Below, piece by piece: positions 54,555 to 64,000 of a DNA stretch of 64,000 bases. The position numbers and the translations under genes were made by a program. Each line of letters starts with the position of its first letter. Positions within the stretch are counted from its first letter, which is position 1. The DNA comes from Aulostomus chinensis (lineage: Eukaryota > Chordata > Actinopteri > Syngnathiformes > Aulostomidae), in assembly GCA_037954235.1 (NCBI GenBank), contig JBBMOA010000002.1, positions 21,390,509 through 21,454,508 on the forward strand. The letters are read 5' to 3'. Below the pieces are notes generated by a model that was not told the origin of the DNA, made no database searches, and worked only from the letters and a program-made list of their open reading frames with translations.

Positions 54555-55804
54555 GTAAGTGTATGCCAACGTTAGCTAAGTGTGACTGTTATATACATCG
54601 GAAAAGTGATGAGTTCCTAACCGTTGTCCTTGGCCTCGTGTAGTCAAGTTTTACAGTAAAGTTGAAAGGTCGTGTTGTCGCCAAAGTTTTACGGCAGTTG
54701 TGACTACCGTATGTGCGGTACGCCGACACTGACGCTAAATGTTTCTTGATTTTGACAACAAGGTCGAAATAGTTACACTAAACACATTAAAGGGATTGGA
54801 GGTGTCTCTGGCTTCTTGGGTCGTGTGAAAAGTCATTTTAAAGCAGTTAGAAATCGTACCTGCAGCAGGTAACGAGCCTACTCATCCAAAATGACCACAT
54901 TCCTACACCTACAGGGTGGCTAAACAGCTTTGTTTTCTTTACGATTTTAGGTTACAAATACGTGAAACTATTGTACAGTTTTGATACTTTTTTTCTTGCT
55001 AGTGTAAGAATTCAAAGACACATAAAACACAGTAGTTGTACTGTATTTATAATCCCAACTTGAAAGGTACTAGCTGAAGAGAAACACTACAGGACTGTAG
55101 GTGTGCTTGACTCCTCCATGTGTACAGCTCACACGGCAGGGGCCACTGTCCTGGTAGTCCTGTTAGTTTACATGTGGGGGTTCCACACACCTCCATCACA
55201 AACGTAGGTCTGAAATCCCCAATAAAGCTTCATCCTCAGCTCAGTCTTTATGATTTGTTGTAGTTCATGTTTTCTGACTTCTCAAAATGGAATTAAGATC
55301 ACAGTGGATTTGGTGAGGTTGCAGTGCTCCCAACAATATTATGTTATTAATCTAATTGGTTAGGATTTAGTTACCTTGACCTATGAAGTCTGGCTGAAAA
55401 ATCCCCTTTTTGTAATTACAATTTAGGATGTTGGCATGGAGCCATACACAGGTCTGGTTAAAGATAACTAATCTGACATTAACATGCCATGAGCAGAGAT
55501 GTAATCATTTTAAATTGCTGATTAATTAAATGTGAACACAATATGACGACTTCTACTTGAATATCAAAGCAGGGAATAAACAGGTGAAATTCACAACATT
55601 AATGGCTACATTCCATTTAGTTGGATGGTGTTTGGCATGTTTACTCACATACAGGGTGAAGTGGGACGAGAGTTGCAGGAGTAAAGCAGTATGCTGTGAC
55701 GCTAACATTGACACTTGAAAGACATTGGCTCCTCTCTGATATAACCTGAACATGCACGTCTCCTTTCCTCTTCAGTTCTTATTTTTAAATGACAGACGTT
55801 TAAT

Positions 55805-56000
55805 TAGGGCTGTAGTGATACACTCATCTCACGATACGATACAATACATGATATTAGGCTCACTATAAGATATATATCACGATATTCAGCTCACGATACA
55901 ATTCGGTACACTTACATCCTATTATGAAAAATTTTAAAGGGACAAAGTGATTTGGTGACATCTTGTGAGTGTTCCATTGACTTGGATTGAATTAATTGAA
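55805..56000. repeat. Possible hAT terminal sequence in tradd intron
   Basis: TAGGGCTGTAGTGATAC, then repeated CTCACGATAC and ACGATATT phrases, resemble the start of a common fish hAT-type repeat from memory. It lies just left of transposase-like remnants at 56.26 kb and may be the end of that element. No target-site duplication was identified. Confidence 0.5.
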
Positions 56001-56264
56001 CTGAGAGCATCAATTCCACAATATATGGCTCTGACTGGCGGCTTGCAAATGCTGGACAAAATGAATCAAAGATGTGGAGAGAAAATTAGTTTCATTTATT
56101 GAAACTGCAAATTTTAGCTTGCAAGCTTTTGAAAAGTAAAGTTAACAATGGAGCGTTTAAGTGCAGCAAGTGGCCTTCTTTGGCAGCTTTTTTAGCTTGA
56201 TACTGAACATATGAGGTAGCTACTAGCCAGTCTAGCCGCAAGGTTAACTAAAAATAAACCATGG

Positions 56265-57285
56265 CAGCCAATAATTCAATTCGAGGTGACTATAGCATAG
56301 CGGGGCTCCATGGCGTTCACCATGCGCTCAAAGCCGGTGTTTTCCACCACCGAATAAGCTCTCAAATCCTGACAAATAAAGTAGGCAATGGACTCCGTAA
56401 TTTTCTGCGACCTTGGCAAAGAAGATGGGAATTTGTGGCAACCACCGCTGTCACTGTCCAGCGTGGTTTGTTTCGGGTTGCACTGCAGCTTCTTGGGCTC
56501 GGCCAGTTAGCATTTCGATCTCGGGGTGATGACGTTTTAGGTGGGCTCGCAGGTTGGTGGTATTTCCAGAGTACTTAAGTTTGTGTGACACAGTTTGCAA
56601 ACCGCCATACTTTTGTCACTTTCTTTTTTGTTTTTCAACCCAAAATGCTCTCATGTGCGTTTAAGCATGCAGGCGCTGGATTTATACTCGCCGCCGATGT
56701 TCCCTGGAAATTGCGCGCTTGCGCAATCGCGCACCGCTCGCACATTGTCAGTGCACAAGAAAATCTATGCTGTGCATTGACTTTGTGAGTGACGGGAGTC
56801 CAGCCAATGATTCGATACCATTCACTTACACTACACAGCCAATCAAAGCATTGACAGTGCTTGCGTTTGTGCCCTGCCCATACGCACCGTGGCACCCTAT
56901 GGTGGCACCTTGCACTTTAGCTAGCTAACAACAGTGTGGCAGAGATAAGAGACGGCGATGGTAGCTCAGTGGTTGATTTGTAAACCCCTGAAAATATTAA
57001 AAGTAAACTAATAGAAATTGCTGCTGTAATTTGATTCTTTTAATAAACCATGTACCTTGCTATGCTCCCAGGTGTGGAACAGGTGTGTGGCCACAGCGTG
57101 CACAACTGATGTTGCTCACGTTGATCCTCAGTGTGCTCATGGAGCTTGTGTGTATGCCCAGACACATGAAAAATTAGAGGCAAGGAAACGGCTGCTGCAC
57201 CGAGCTACTGAGATGGAGAACATAAGGAAGAACGAGTGGCCCACATTCAATGGACAGGCAGATGAAGAATAATACATACATGTGC
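56265..57285 (-). mobile_element. Degraded hAT/ZBED transposon with BED finger and transposase start
   Basis: Read on the minus strand from about 56640, this shows the BED finger (FGLKNKKESDK, CKLC, KYSGNTTNLRAHLKRHHPEIEML), then sequence matching the post-finger part of hAT transposases (CQDLRAYSVVENTGF, ERMVNAMEPRYAI). Several frameshifts and stops break it. The segment 56575-57170 is the inverted counterpart of 590-1190 in the rab27a intron. The rest of the transposase, including the catalytic core and dimerisation region, is absent. Confidence 0.75.
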
Positions 57286-58065
57286 ATTAGCGGTGATTGA
57301 AAATTATTATAAATCTTTGATAAATAGACGTCGTTTGGACGTCCATAAATATACGTATACTAGTGGTTATTTAAACATCTATGTTGAGATAGGTGTGTGT
57401 GTGACAGCTTCTGTAGTTATTTTCAGTTTGTTGTAGTTACCACTGGGAGCCCACCAGGGGTCACTGTCCAGTTTGTCTTTTGCATTGATGAGTGAAAAAG
57501 AAAAGGCGGATGTTGTTCTTGTGAGAGATCGAGTGGGAGTGACTCTTGTCAAAGGAGAGTTATCCATCTCCACTGCAGGAGAATAGAGCCTTCCAATAGA
57601 TTATGGGCCCAGGCTACGACGGATAAGACAGTTTGCAACGACTACACGTGTAATGAAAGAACTGGGACAGATCCCACAACGAGCAGGAAGCTACCATCGG
57701 TAAGCCGAGGAAACGGCCGCTACACAGAGCTACTGAGATGGAGAACGTAAGGAAGAGCGAGTGGCCCACAGTCAGTGGACAGGCAAATGAAGAATATTAA
57801 ATTCACTTATGATAGCGTTTACCCCTAATGTACCTCTATACATAGTCATATATTAAACGTCTATAAATAGAGGTATATTATCGGTTATTTTAATTATCAT
57901 TATAATCATTGAAATGACGTTTATTAGCGTTTATTTCGACGTCTAAGTTAAGATAGGACATGTCGTGTATGACTGCTTCTGAATGTGATTTTCAGTTTGC
58001 TGTAGTTACCACTGGGAGCCCACCAGGGGTCACTGTCGAGTTTGTCTTTTACCTTGATGAGCTAA
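57170..58065 (+). repeat. Two direct copies of a roughly 330-bp block
   Basis: The phrases AGCTACTGAGATGGAGAACATAAGG and GTGGCCCACATTCAATGGACAGGCA (57200-57265) recur slightly altered at 57730-57790. GTAGTTACCACTGGGAGCCCACCAGGGGTCACTGTC (57432-57468) recurs at 57999-58040. The offset is about 530-565 bp, so this is a tandem-like duplication inside the transposon debris. Confidence 0.8.
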
Positions 58066-58193
58066 GAATAAATCCAGAGAGCTCGAGTGGGAGTGATTCC
58101 TATGATCAATGTTCGCCATCGTGCACCTCGCACATGAAAATCTATGCTTGCCATAGTGTCGTTGATTGATAGGTGTCCAGCCAATGATACTAT

Positions 58194-60066
58194 ACGGTTC
58201 ACTTTGGCTACGACGCAAATCATAGCATTGACAGTGCTTGCGTGTGTGCCCTGCCCATACACGCGGTGGCACCATGGAGGTTAGCTAGCTAACAAAAGTG
58301 CGGGGTTCACCATGGACAGGTCGCTAGTCCATCGCAGGGCCAACACATAGAGACAGACAACCATTCACACTCACAGTCACACCTACGGTCAATTTAACTT
58401 ATCTTTTGTCTGCTCATCTCTCCTCAAAGGTCATCATCAATTAATTTGTTAAACTGTGACACACGTCAGAAAAGAATTTCTGTACTTTTTGAGGCCTTAT
58501 ACACTTTAAAATGTTTCAAAGTTTAATCAGTGTAAAAGAAAAACATCTAAGTGTGACCATATGGCACTTCCATGTAAATTAAATGAAGAGTTCTGGATCG
58601 CTTCCTTCTAACATGTTGAGGAAAATCACCCTAACTGCCTGGACCAGGGACATATGTCCCAAACATGTTCATACATCCTAGTGCTGCCTGCTAGACGTGG
58701 CCTCACTCCACCTTACCCGTATTTACCCCATCCTCCTTTTGAAAGACTCATTACATAAAGACATATTTAATCTGAGTCATCCCCTCCCCCAATCCAGCTC
58801 CTATCTCCTGCACTCCTGATGAACGAGTGAAGCCCACAAGCTTGTTCTTGGTGTTGTCTCCATGCACATGATATGGCAGGCTCTGTGTAGAAAGAGCATC
58901 CTTTGAGCTGGATTATATGCATGTCCTCATATTCCATTAATACACAGTAGGCTTGGCGACTGGGTCTACAGGAATTTCTACCACATCGCCAGTATGTAAT
59001 TATTCACGATGCTATCTACCGGTACTCTGGAAGTATACTGAGATTAGTTCACCAGCTGTATGAGGATTAAGTGATCATCAGGAGCTTAAAATATATCATT
59101 TAGCTCTCGCTGCCAAAAGGCAACCTCTAGTATTCCCTGGACAGTTAGCACGTCTGGTACTTGGGTGGAAAAAAATTTACATAAGTAAATCTTGTGCACT
59201 GATGATACAAATGCTGCTTTTTGATGTATTTCAACAGATGAAAATAGCACAGTAGAACAAGAAGAACAAGAATTTCGAAAAGAAGACTTATGGCACTGAA
59301 TTCTTTTACTTTCATTGTATAACTTGAAGGGCTGCCAATAATCTTTCTTACTATCGTTGATTACTATAGTTCTTTATAATTATTATTATTCATAAAAAAA
59401 CTACATTGAGAAGTATAAATATCCAATTCTGTTCAACTCAGTCCAAAACCTAAATCAACAGCAAGTCCTCAAATCATACAAACATACAGAGATGATCAAA
59501 ATCATACAGACCTATTCAATTGAATTTTATGTGATTTTGAGGTTCTTCATGCAGTTACATTAGGAAAAACATCTACCTTTCAAAAGGCAGATGGGAAGGA
59601 ACACAAGAAATTATAGTCATGATGGCTCCATTCCAATATTTCTCTGACTTAAGGCTGACGTTTTCATGTCTTAAGAAAATATCAGGGTATTTGTTGTACC
59701 ATGGTATAAAGTTTTGGGCTGCACGGTGGTGCAATGTTTAGCACTGTGAACTTTCTGTGTGGAGTCTCCATGTTCTCCCTGTTCCTGTGTGGGTTCTCCC
59801 TGGTACTCCAGCTTCCTCCCACAGTCCAAAGACATCAAGAGGGGACGAGGCTGATTGATACTCTAAATTGACCGTAGGTGTGACTGTGAGTGTGAATGGT
59901 TGTCTGTCTCTATGTGTTGGCCCTGCGATGGACTGGCGACCTGTCCAGGGTGAACCCCACACTTTTGTTAGCTAGCTAACCTCCATGGTGCCACCGCGTG
60001 TATGGGCAGGGCACACACGCAAGCACTGTCAATGCTATGATTTGCTTCATAGCCAAAGTGAACCGT
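58194..60066. repeat. Large inverted repeat: 205-bp arms, about 1.47-kb spacer
   Basis: The arm 58194-58397 is the near-perfect reverse complement of 59864-60066. The shared content includes the hAT piece (GCATTGACAGTGCTTGCGTG, GGTTAGCTAGCTAAC) fused to a SINE body piece (CATCGCAGGGCCAACACATAG). I count only a handful of mismatches over about 205 bp. The spacer (58398-59863) has no open frame or recognised repeat apart from the SINE start at about 59716. Confidence 0.85.
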
Positions 60067-60165
60067 CTATGTGTGTTGGCCCTGTGATGGACTGGCGATC
60101 TGTCCAGGGTGAACCCCGCCTCTCACCCAAAGGCTACTGGGATAGGCTCCAGCTCCGGCTCGCAG
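59716..60165 (+). repeat. SINE split by a hAT fragment, with a repeated 55-bp segment
   Basis: A second fish SINE type (GGGCTGCACGGTGGTGCAATG, TCTGTGTGGAGTC, CCTCCCACAGTCCAAAGACAT, GTGTGAATGGTTGTCTGTC) runs to about 59959. A 105-bp hAT fragment (TTAGCTAGCTAACCTCC...) follows, then the SINE segment TGTTGGCCCTGYGATGGACTGG is repeated and continues into the normal tail (GCCTCTCACCC). Confidence 0.75.
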
Positions 60166-60510
60166 CTGTCAGTCATCAGATCCACACCCAGAGTATTTCA
60201 GCCTCCTCTGTAGTAGGTTCTGGTGTCTCCAAGACTTCCTTTTTATCTTTGATGACACACACGACTAGTTGTACAGGTGTCATGACAAACATGCAGTAAT
60301 GTTTATCATGCTTGTGTTCATCCATTCACTCAACATGTCAGTGATAATGCATACAACATCACAATGAAAAAACAGCAGCTTCACATATTCTTACATTTAC
60401 ACTATGAGAGGGGATTCCACAGAGATCAGTGTGTCACAGGTGCAGGAAACCAGACTTCTGAATGGAAAGCTTACCAGAGGAGAATGAAGGATAAATCATA
60501 TGATGGAATG

Positions 60511-60755
60511 GGAGGGAGGTGGCATGGCTCAGAGGTCGAGTGGCTGTTTAGCAACCGAAGAGTCGCTGGATCGATCCTCACTTTCTCCGGTGACCATGTT
60601 GAAATATCCTAGAGCAAGATACTGAGCCCCTGATGGCCCTGCGATGGACTGGTGACCACTCCAGGGTGAACCTGCAAGCAGACAGCACTTCTCGCCCAAT
60701 GTCGCCCTTACTCTTAACAGATAAGCAGTAGAGAAAATGGATGGATGATGGAATG
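60511..60755 (+). repeat. Chimeric SINE: head of one family, tail of another
   Basis: The head (GGCATGGCTCAGAGG, GTTTAGCAACCGAAGAGTCGCTGG, AGAGCAAGATACTGAGCCCC) matches the SINE at 44911. From about 60632 the sequence switches to CTGATGGCCCTGCGATGGACTGGTGACC, the tail of the family at 59716, and ends in a GATGGATGATGG run. Confidence 0.75.
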
Positions 60756-61042
60756 GAAAGCATCCAGGTGTGTCTTTGAGGGTCTGGAGGTATGAGCAGG
60801 AAACCTCCACAGGTCTGGTTTTTGCACAATTCAAGGGCCTCTCTATAATAAGTACAATCAATAAGTACAATAGTATAATCGTGCAGTAAGAACACATAAT
60901 CCTGGAGGAACTGCTGACAAATGAGATTAGCATCAGCTTGTTTTGTATGATGTGGCAGAGTCGTGTAGTGCCAACCCTCTCTTGGTGGAACTCATTGGTT
61001 CATTGGAATCATGTAACGTATTTGTCTTATTGTTATCAGAGG

Positions 61043-62860
61043 ATGGCGGACAAGACTGTGGATCGTGGACCATGGACAGGATGTGGGGTTCTATTTCTGC
61101 AGTCACTCTGTCCCAATGTCAACCTGCTCCAGCTCTTCAAAGACCAACAGGGAAAGTTCATTGTTTTTAAAGTCATCAAACTGACACTTATAGGTAAGCA
61201 CCATTAGGGTTCTAAGGTTCATGTGACAAAAGACGAAACCTGTCTGTGGGCTTTGCAGTCACTAATCAGTGTATTCCATGGACAGACTCTGCTGGAGGTC
61301 TTGGTGGTTATGAGATCCTCAAGGTCCATGATGCTGATCCCTTCCTGGCGGTGGAGGTGAAGTTTGTGGATGTAGCAGTGTGTCAACAATTTCTGGAGAG
61401 CTACAGCTCGGGAGCGGTACGTCAGTCCCTCTCTCAACATGCCTGCCGACTTCTTGCTTGGCCTGAAGAATTCACAGTGGAAACCCAGCTCAAGGCCAGC
61501 ACACACGTCTTGGATCTCTATCTGGACAAGCTGGATCTCTGCCTCCAGCACATCCACCTTTCACAGGTCTGACTGTTTGCTCAGCCTGAGAATTGCGTTG
61601 AATTCAGTCAGCATATGAAATCATAGAACTTGGTTTTGTCATCTGCTTTGACATTTGCCCTCCAAGCTATGTTGATATTAGTGGGATTTTCCAACGTGAA
61701 ATACTGCTCCATCTGATCAATGATACTTATTAATAGTACATGTGTCTGTTACTTCTGACTAATATCACACACAGGAAATCAATTGTTATCTTTCCAAAAC
61801 ATTAATTGCAGTGGAAGGGAAGCACAGCTTCCAGTGTATACTGCTGTTTGCCTGTAGCTTCTTCGGTTCCCTTCCAGACTCACCAAAAACTCTGTCCTCC
61901 TTCACTGCCTTAGCACTCGGACATTTTCCAATCTGCGCCGAATTTGTATGTTTTGCAAAAGAGACAACATTGCAGTGCACGCAACGACAACGCTAACTTT
62001 CGACTCAACGACATCCATGTTGTTTACATCTCAGTGTTCCGGTGCACGTTTATGTGAAACGATGACATTGTCAGCGCAATGACGTACGAGAGGGAAAAAC
62101 ACAGGTACGCAGCCCTCACAGCGGGAGTTCAGACCCTGGTCTTCTGGAAGCTTGAATTCGCCCTAATGCCGAGCAAATGCGGGTCCAAAAACCCGCGTTG
62201 ACACGTGTTTTTCAGTGTGAAAGGGGTATAAAAGTGGCAAAGAAGAATTGATTTCCCGTATGTGGTATTCGTCAGAGATAACAATGCTAACTGGGAGTCA
62301 GGAGGGACTTGAAGCATTTCAGGACCTGTAAACAATGTTATAGCCTCAGATCAATGCGTAGACTTGCACTCTTGCCGATTCCAATCCTGTTTCTGCAGTT
62401 TTACAGCATTTTCTGCAATAATCAAAATTATGACGGAACCCATGCTAATGCTAACTTCTGGGCTGGCCTACAAAACTTCCTCTATGTACTTGAGTAGGAA
62501 GAGCTGTTCTTCATAAAAGCAGGAGATGGCGCTTCTCCAAGACTCCAAAGAAACTGGTGTGAAAAGGCCAGAGTGGCTGCCTGCTTGCAGCTGTCCTGAC
62601 ATCTTGTAGAATTGTTTATTTTCCTTCATTTTTTTCATCCGTATTTAAGAAATCATGTAAAATCATCATTACTGTTACTGTCTTCACACCTTCTTTCTAC
62701 ATGTCCTGACAGCCTGAGCGCCTACGTGATGAAGAGATTGAAGAACTTGAGAAGAAACTGCAGTTTGAGGTACTTGGCCCCGCCCCACAATTGACCCCTC
62801 TCCCGCAGGAAGACTCTCCTGTCCCCAGCAACTGCTTCAAGTTCCAGAACAGAGTATTTG
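61043..62860 (+). CDS. tradd: TRADD TNF-receptor adaptor, N-terminal TRAF2-binding domain (3' partial)
   Basis: TRADD is the cytoplasmic adaptor that links TNF receptor 1 to RIPK1, TRAF2 and FADD. Three coding exons are visible: 61043..61193, 61259..61566, 62713..62860; phases join. The acceptor at 61038-61039 precedes AGG-ATG. The protein starts MADKTVDRGPWTGCGVLFLQS, then IFKVIKLTL-like, GGYEILKVHDADPFLAVEVKF, FLESYSSGAVRQSLSQH and LSQPERLRDEEIEELEKKL; the last matches the TRADD family phrase PDRLRDEELAELE. Together they form the alpha/beta TRAF2-binding domain and the start of the linker (203 residues in view). The death domain should be encoded after 64000. Neighbours on human 16q22 agree. 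Intron 2 (61567-62712) holds a possible unclassified transposon remnant. Confidence 0.92.
61752..62260. repeat. Possible unclassified transposon remnant in tradd intron 2
   Basis: GC content rises locally and phrases such as AACCCGCGTTGACACGTG followed by CAGTGTGAAAGGGGTATAA look like the end of a dispersed fish element. There is no clear open frame or terminal repeat; this is a weak call. Confidence 0.25.
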
Positions 62861-64000
62861 GTGAGTCGAGCTGATTTCTGCTAGAGCTCTGCTTTGAAAA
62901 AGGTTTCATATCAATTTTGGTGGTTAGTATGTCAATTCATATTTGATTTGACTTTTCTCAAAACTCCAGTAATGTTGAGAGAAGCTCAACATTACTGTTA
63001 GCCAGCAACAGAACATAATTATTCAGAATCAGACTCGACAATGACTCTATTAACCATACTGCTGCAGTTGTAGTTGTGGACATCTCACATATGTTCTCTG
63101 TCTGGGTCCATGAAGTCATTTGCAGGCACACATCCATCTCCAGTCCTTGCATTGGGACGACTGCTGCCTCCAACTTTGATTCGGATCAAAATCACACAGA
63201 ATTGATTTGTACTAAATTCATGCTATGGTACTTCTACATGCAAGAGGACAAGCAAAGTCTCAAAATGCTGGTTTTCCAAACAGAGTTTACACGGATACAC
63301 TGATTGTGAAGTTCCAACAATACAGCACCTATTGTGAAGCCTTTCATCGCTCCATCTTTGAATGAACCTAAATTAACTTGTCTAAATTTGTGAAACTACT
63401 TTTAACCTTCTTTCATATCACGAGATCACATAGATGTCTGTGTGTCCTGAGTTGAAAACTCTTCTCCATCAGTCTGTTGTTAGCTCTCTTCCCTCATTGC
63501 TTTGTGCCTCATCTGCATCCTCTGTAATGGGTTCTAATGGCTTCTATTTATATAGTGCCTTTCCACCTTAACGGCACTCAAAGCCTCGACCATCACACAC
63601 ACATACAACGATGCAGGATGCAAGGTGCTAGATGTCGGTGGACAACAGTGGAAACAGAGTTTGTTGTATGATGAAAAGAGTTATTTCACCACTATAATCT
63701 ATTTTTTAAGGTGAATTTCGACTTTAAGTCAGCACTTTTCTAAAACTTCTGCGGATGCATTATTTTAAAATTTGATAAAGTTTTTTTCTATTGTAACAAA
63801 GATTTTTTTTGGCCCTCAAATGACTTGATCAACGGTGCTTTTCGTTTGTGTGATTGAACCAATTCATGGTGTGCATGGCAGTTTCAAATTAGTGCAACTC
63901 AAATGAATTTCCTGTTGGCACTAATCTATTATCAACTCAGCTGAAGTGAGTCAGCTGAATAATAATGTTCCATGTACCATTTGAAAGCTGAATATTTGCA
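62861..64000 (+). other. tradd: tradd intron 3 to window end
   Basis: No death-domain exon is present. A reversed SINE tail lies at about 63538-63605 (TATTTATATAGTGCCTTTCC, GGCACTCAAAGC, CACACACACAT), the minus-strand version of the tail at 45100-45168. The rest is AT-rich. Confidence 0.55.

Noticed and set aside
57391..58040. CRISPR-like array of spaced repeats
   Set aside because: Only two copies of each phrase and irregular spacing; this is duplicated transposon debris in a vertebrate genome.

Overview
The window is a gene-dense piece of a teleost fish genome. It holds eight spliced vertebrate genes with mostly short GT-AG introns, many (CA)n/(GT)n tracts, tRNA-derived SINEs and hAT-type DNA transposon remnants. 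The species cannot be named from the sequence. All gene calls rest on translating exons by eye and checking that exon phases join; for six of the models the summed exon length is an exact multiple of three.

Layout: (1) 1-2049 (+), the 3' half of rab27a, with a degraded hAT/ZBED copy in an intron. (2) 4622-9010 (+), complete vrk3 in 14 coding exons. (3) 11596-19170 (-), a RIPOR1-like gene whose model stops early, without the C-terminal helical-repeat half; its likely 5' non-coding exons and promoters lie at 21-23.2 kb. (4) 25896-31324 (-), complete ctcf with all 11 zinc fingers and the cohesin-contact YDF motif; its CpG/GC-box promoter is near 32.8-33.0 kb. (5) 34961-39290 (+), a gene matching only the C-terminal tail of a CARMIL protein (capping-protein-interaction motif onward); there is no room for the PH and leucine-rich-repeat exons. 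(6) 40983-43930 (+), nudt21 (CFIm25). (7) 46861-52832 (+), ogfod1. (8) About 54.4 kb to the window end (+), tradd, with an upstream non-coding exon, a roughly 6.5 kb first intron full of nested transposon and SINE debris, and the TRAF2-binding domain exons at 61-62.9 kb; the death-domain exon lies outside the window.

Context: RIPOR1, CTCF, CARMIL2, NUDT21, OGFOD1 and TRADD all map to human 16q12-q22, so most of the window is a shuffled version of that block. RAB27A and VRK3 come from other human chromosomes. This supports the RIPOR1 and CARMIL2 assignments and points to rearrangements, which could explain the two truncated genes. The genes do not form an operon or shared pathway: membrane trafficking, signalling pseudokinase, Rho effector, chromatin architecture, actin capping, mRNA 3'-end processing, ribosomal protein hydroxylation and TNF-receptor signalling.

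The most unusual structures are the CARMIL-tail-only gene, the short RIPOR1 with a coding 27-bp minisatellite, a roughly 205-bp inverted repeat enclosing about 1.47 kb in the tradd intron, a SINE that joins the head of one family to the tail of another, and a hAT non-autonomous element with a perfect 8-bp target-site duplication.
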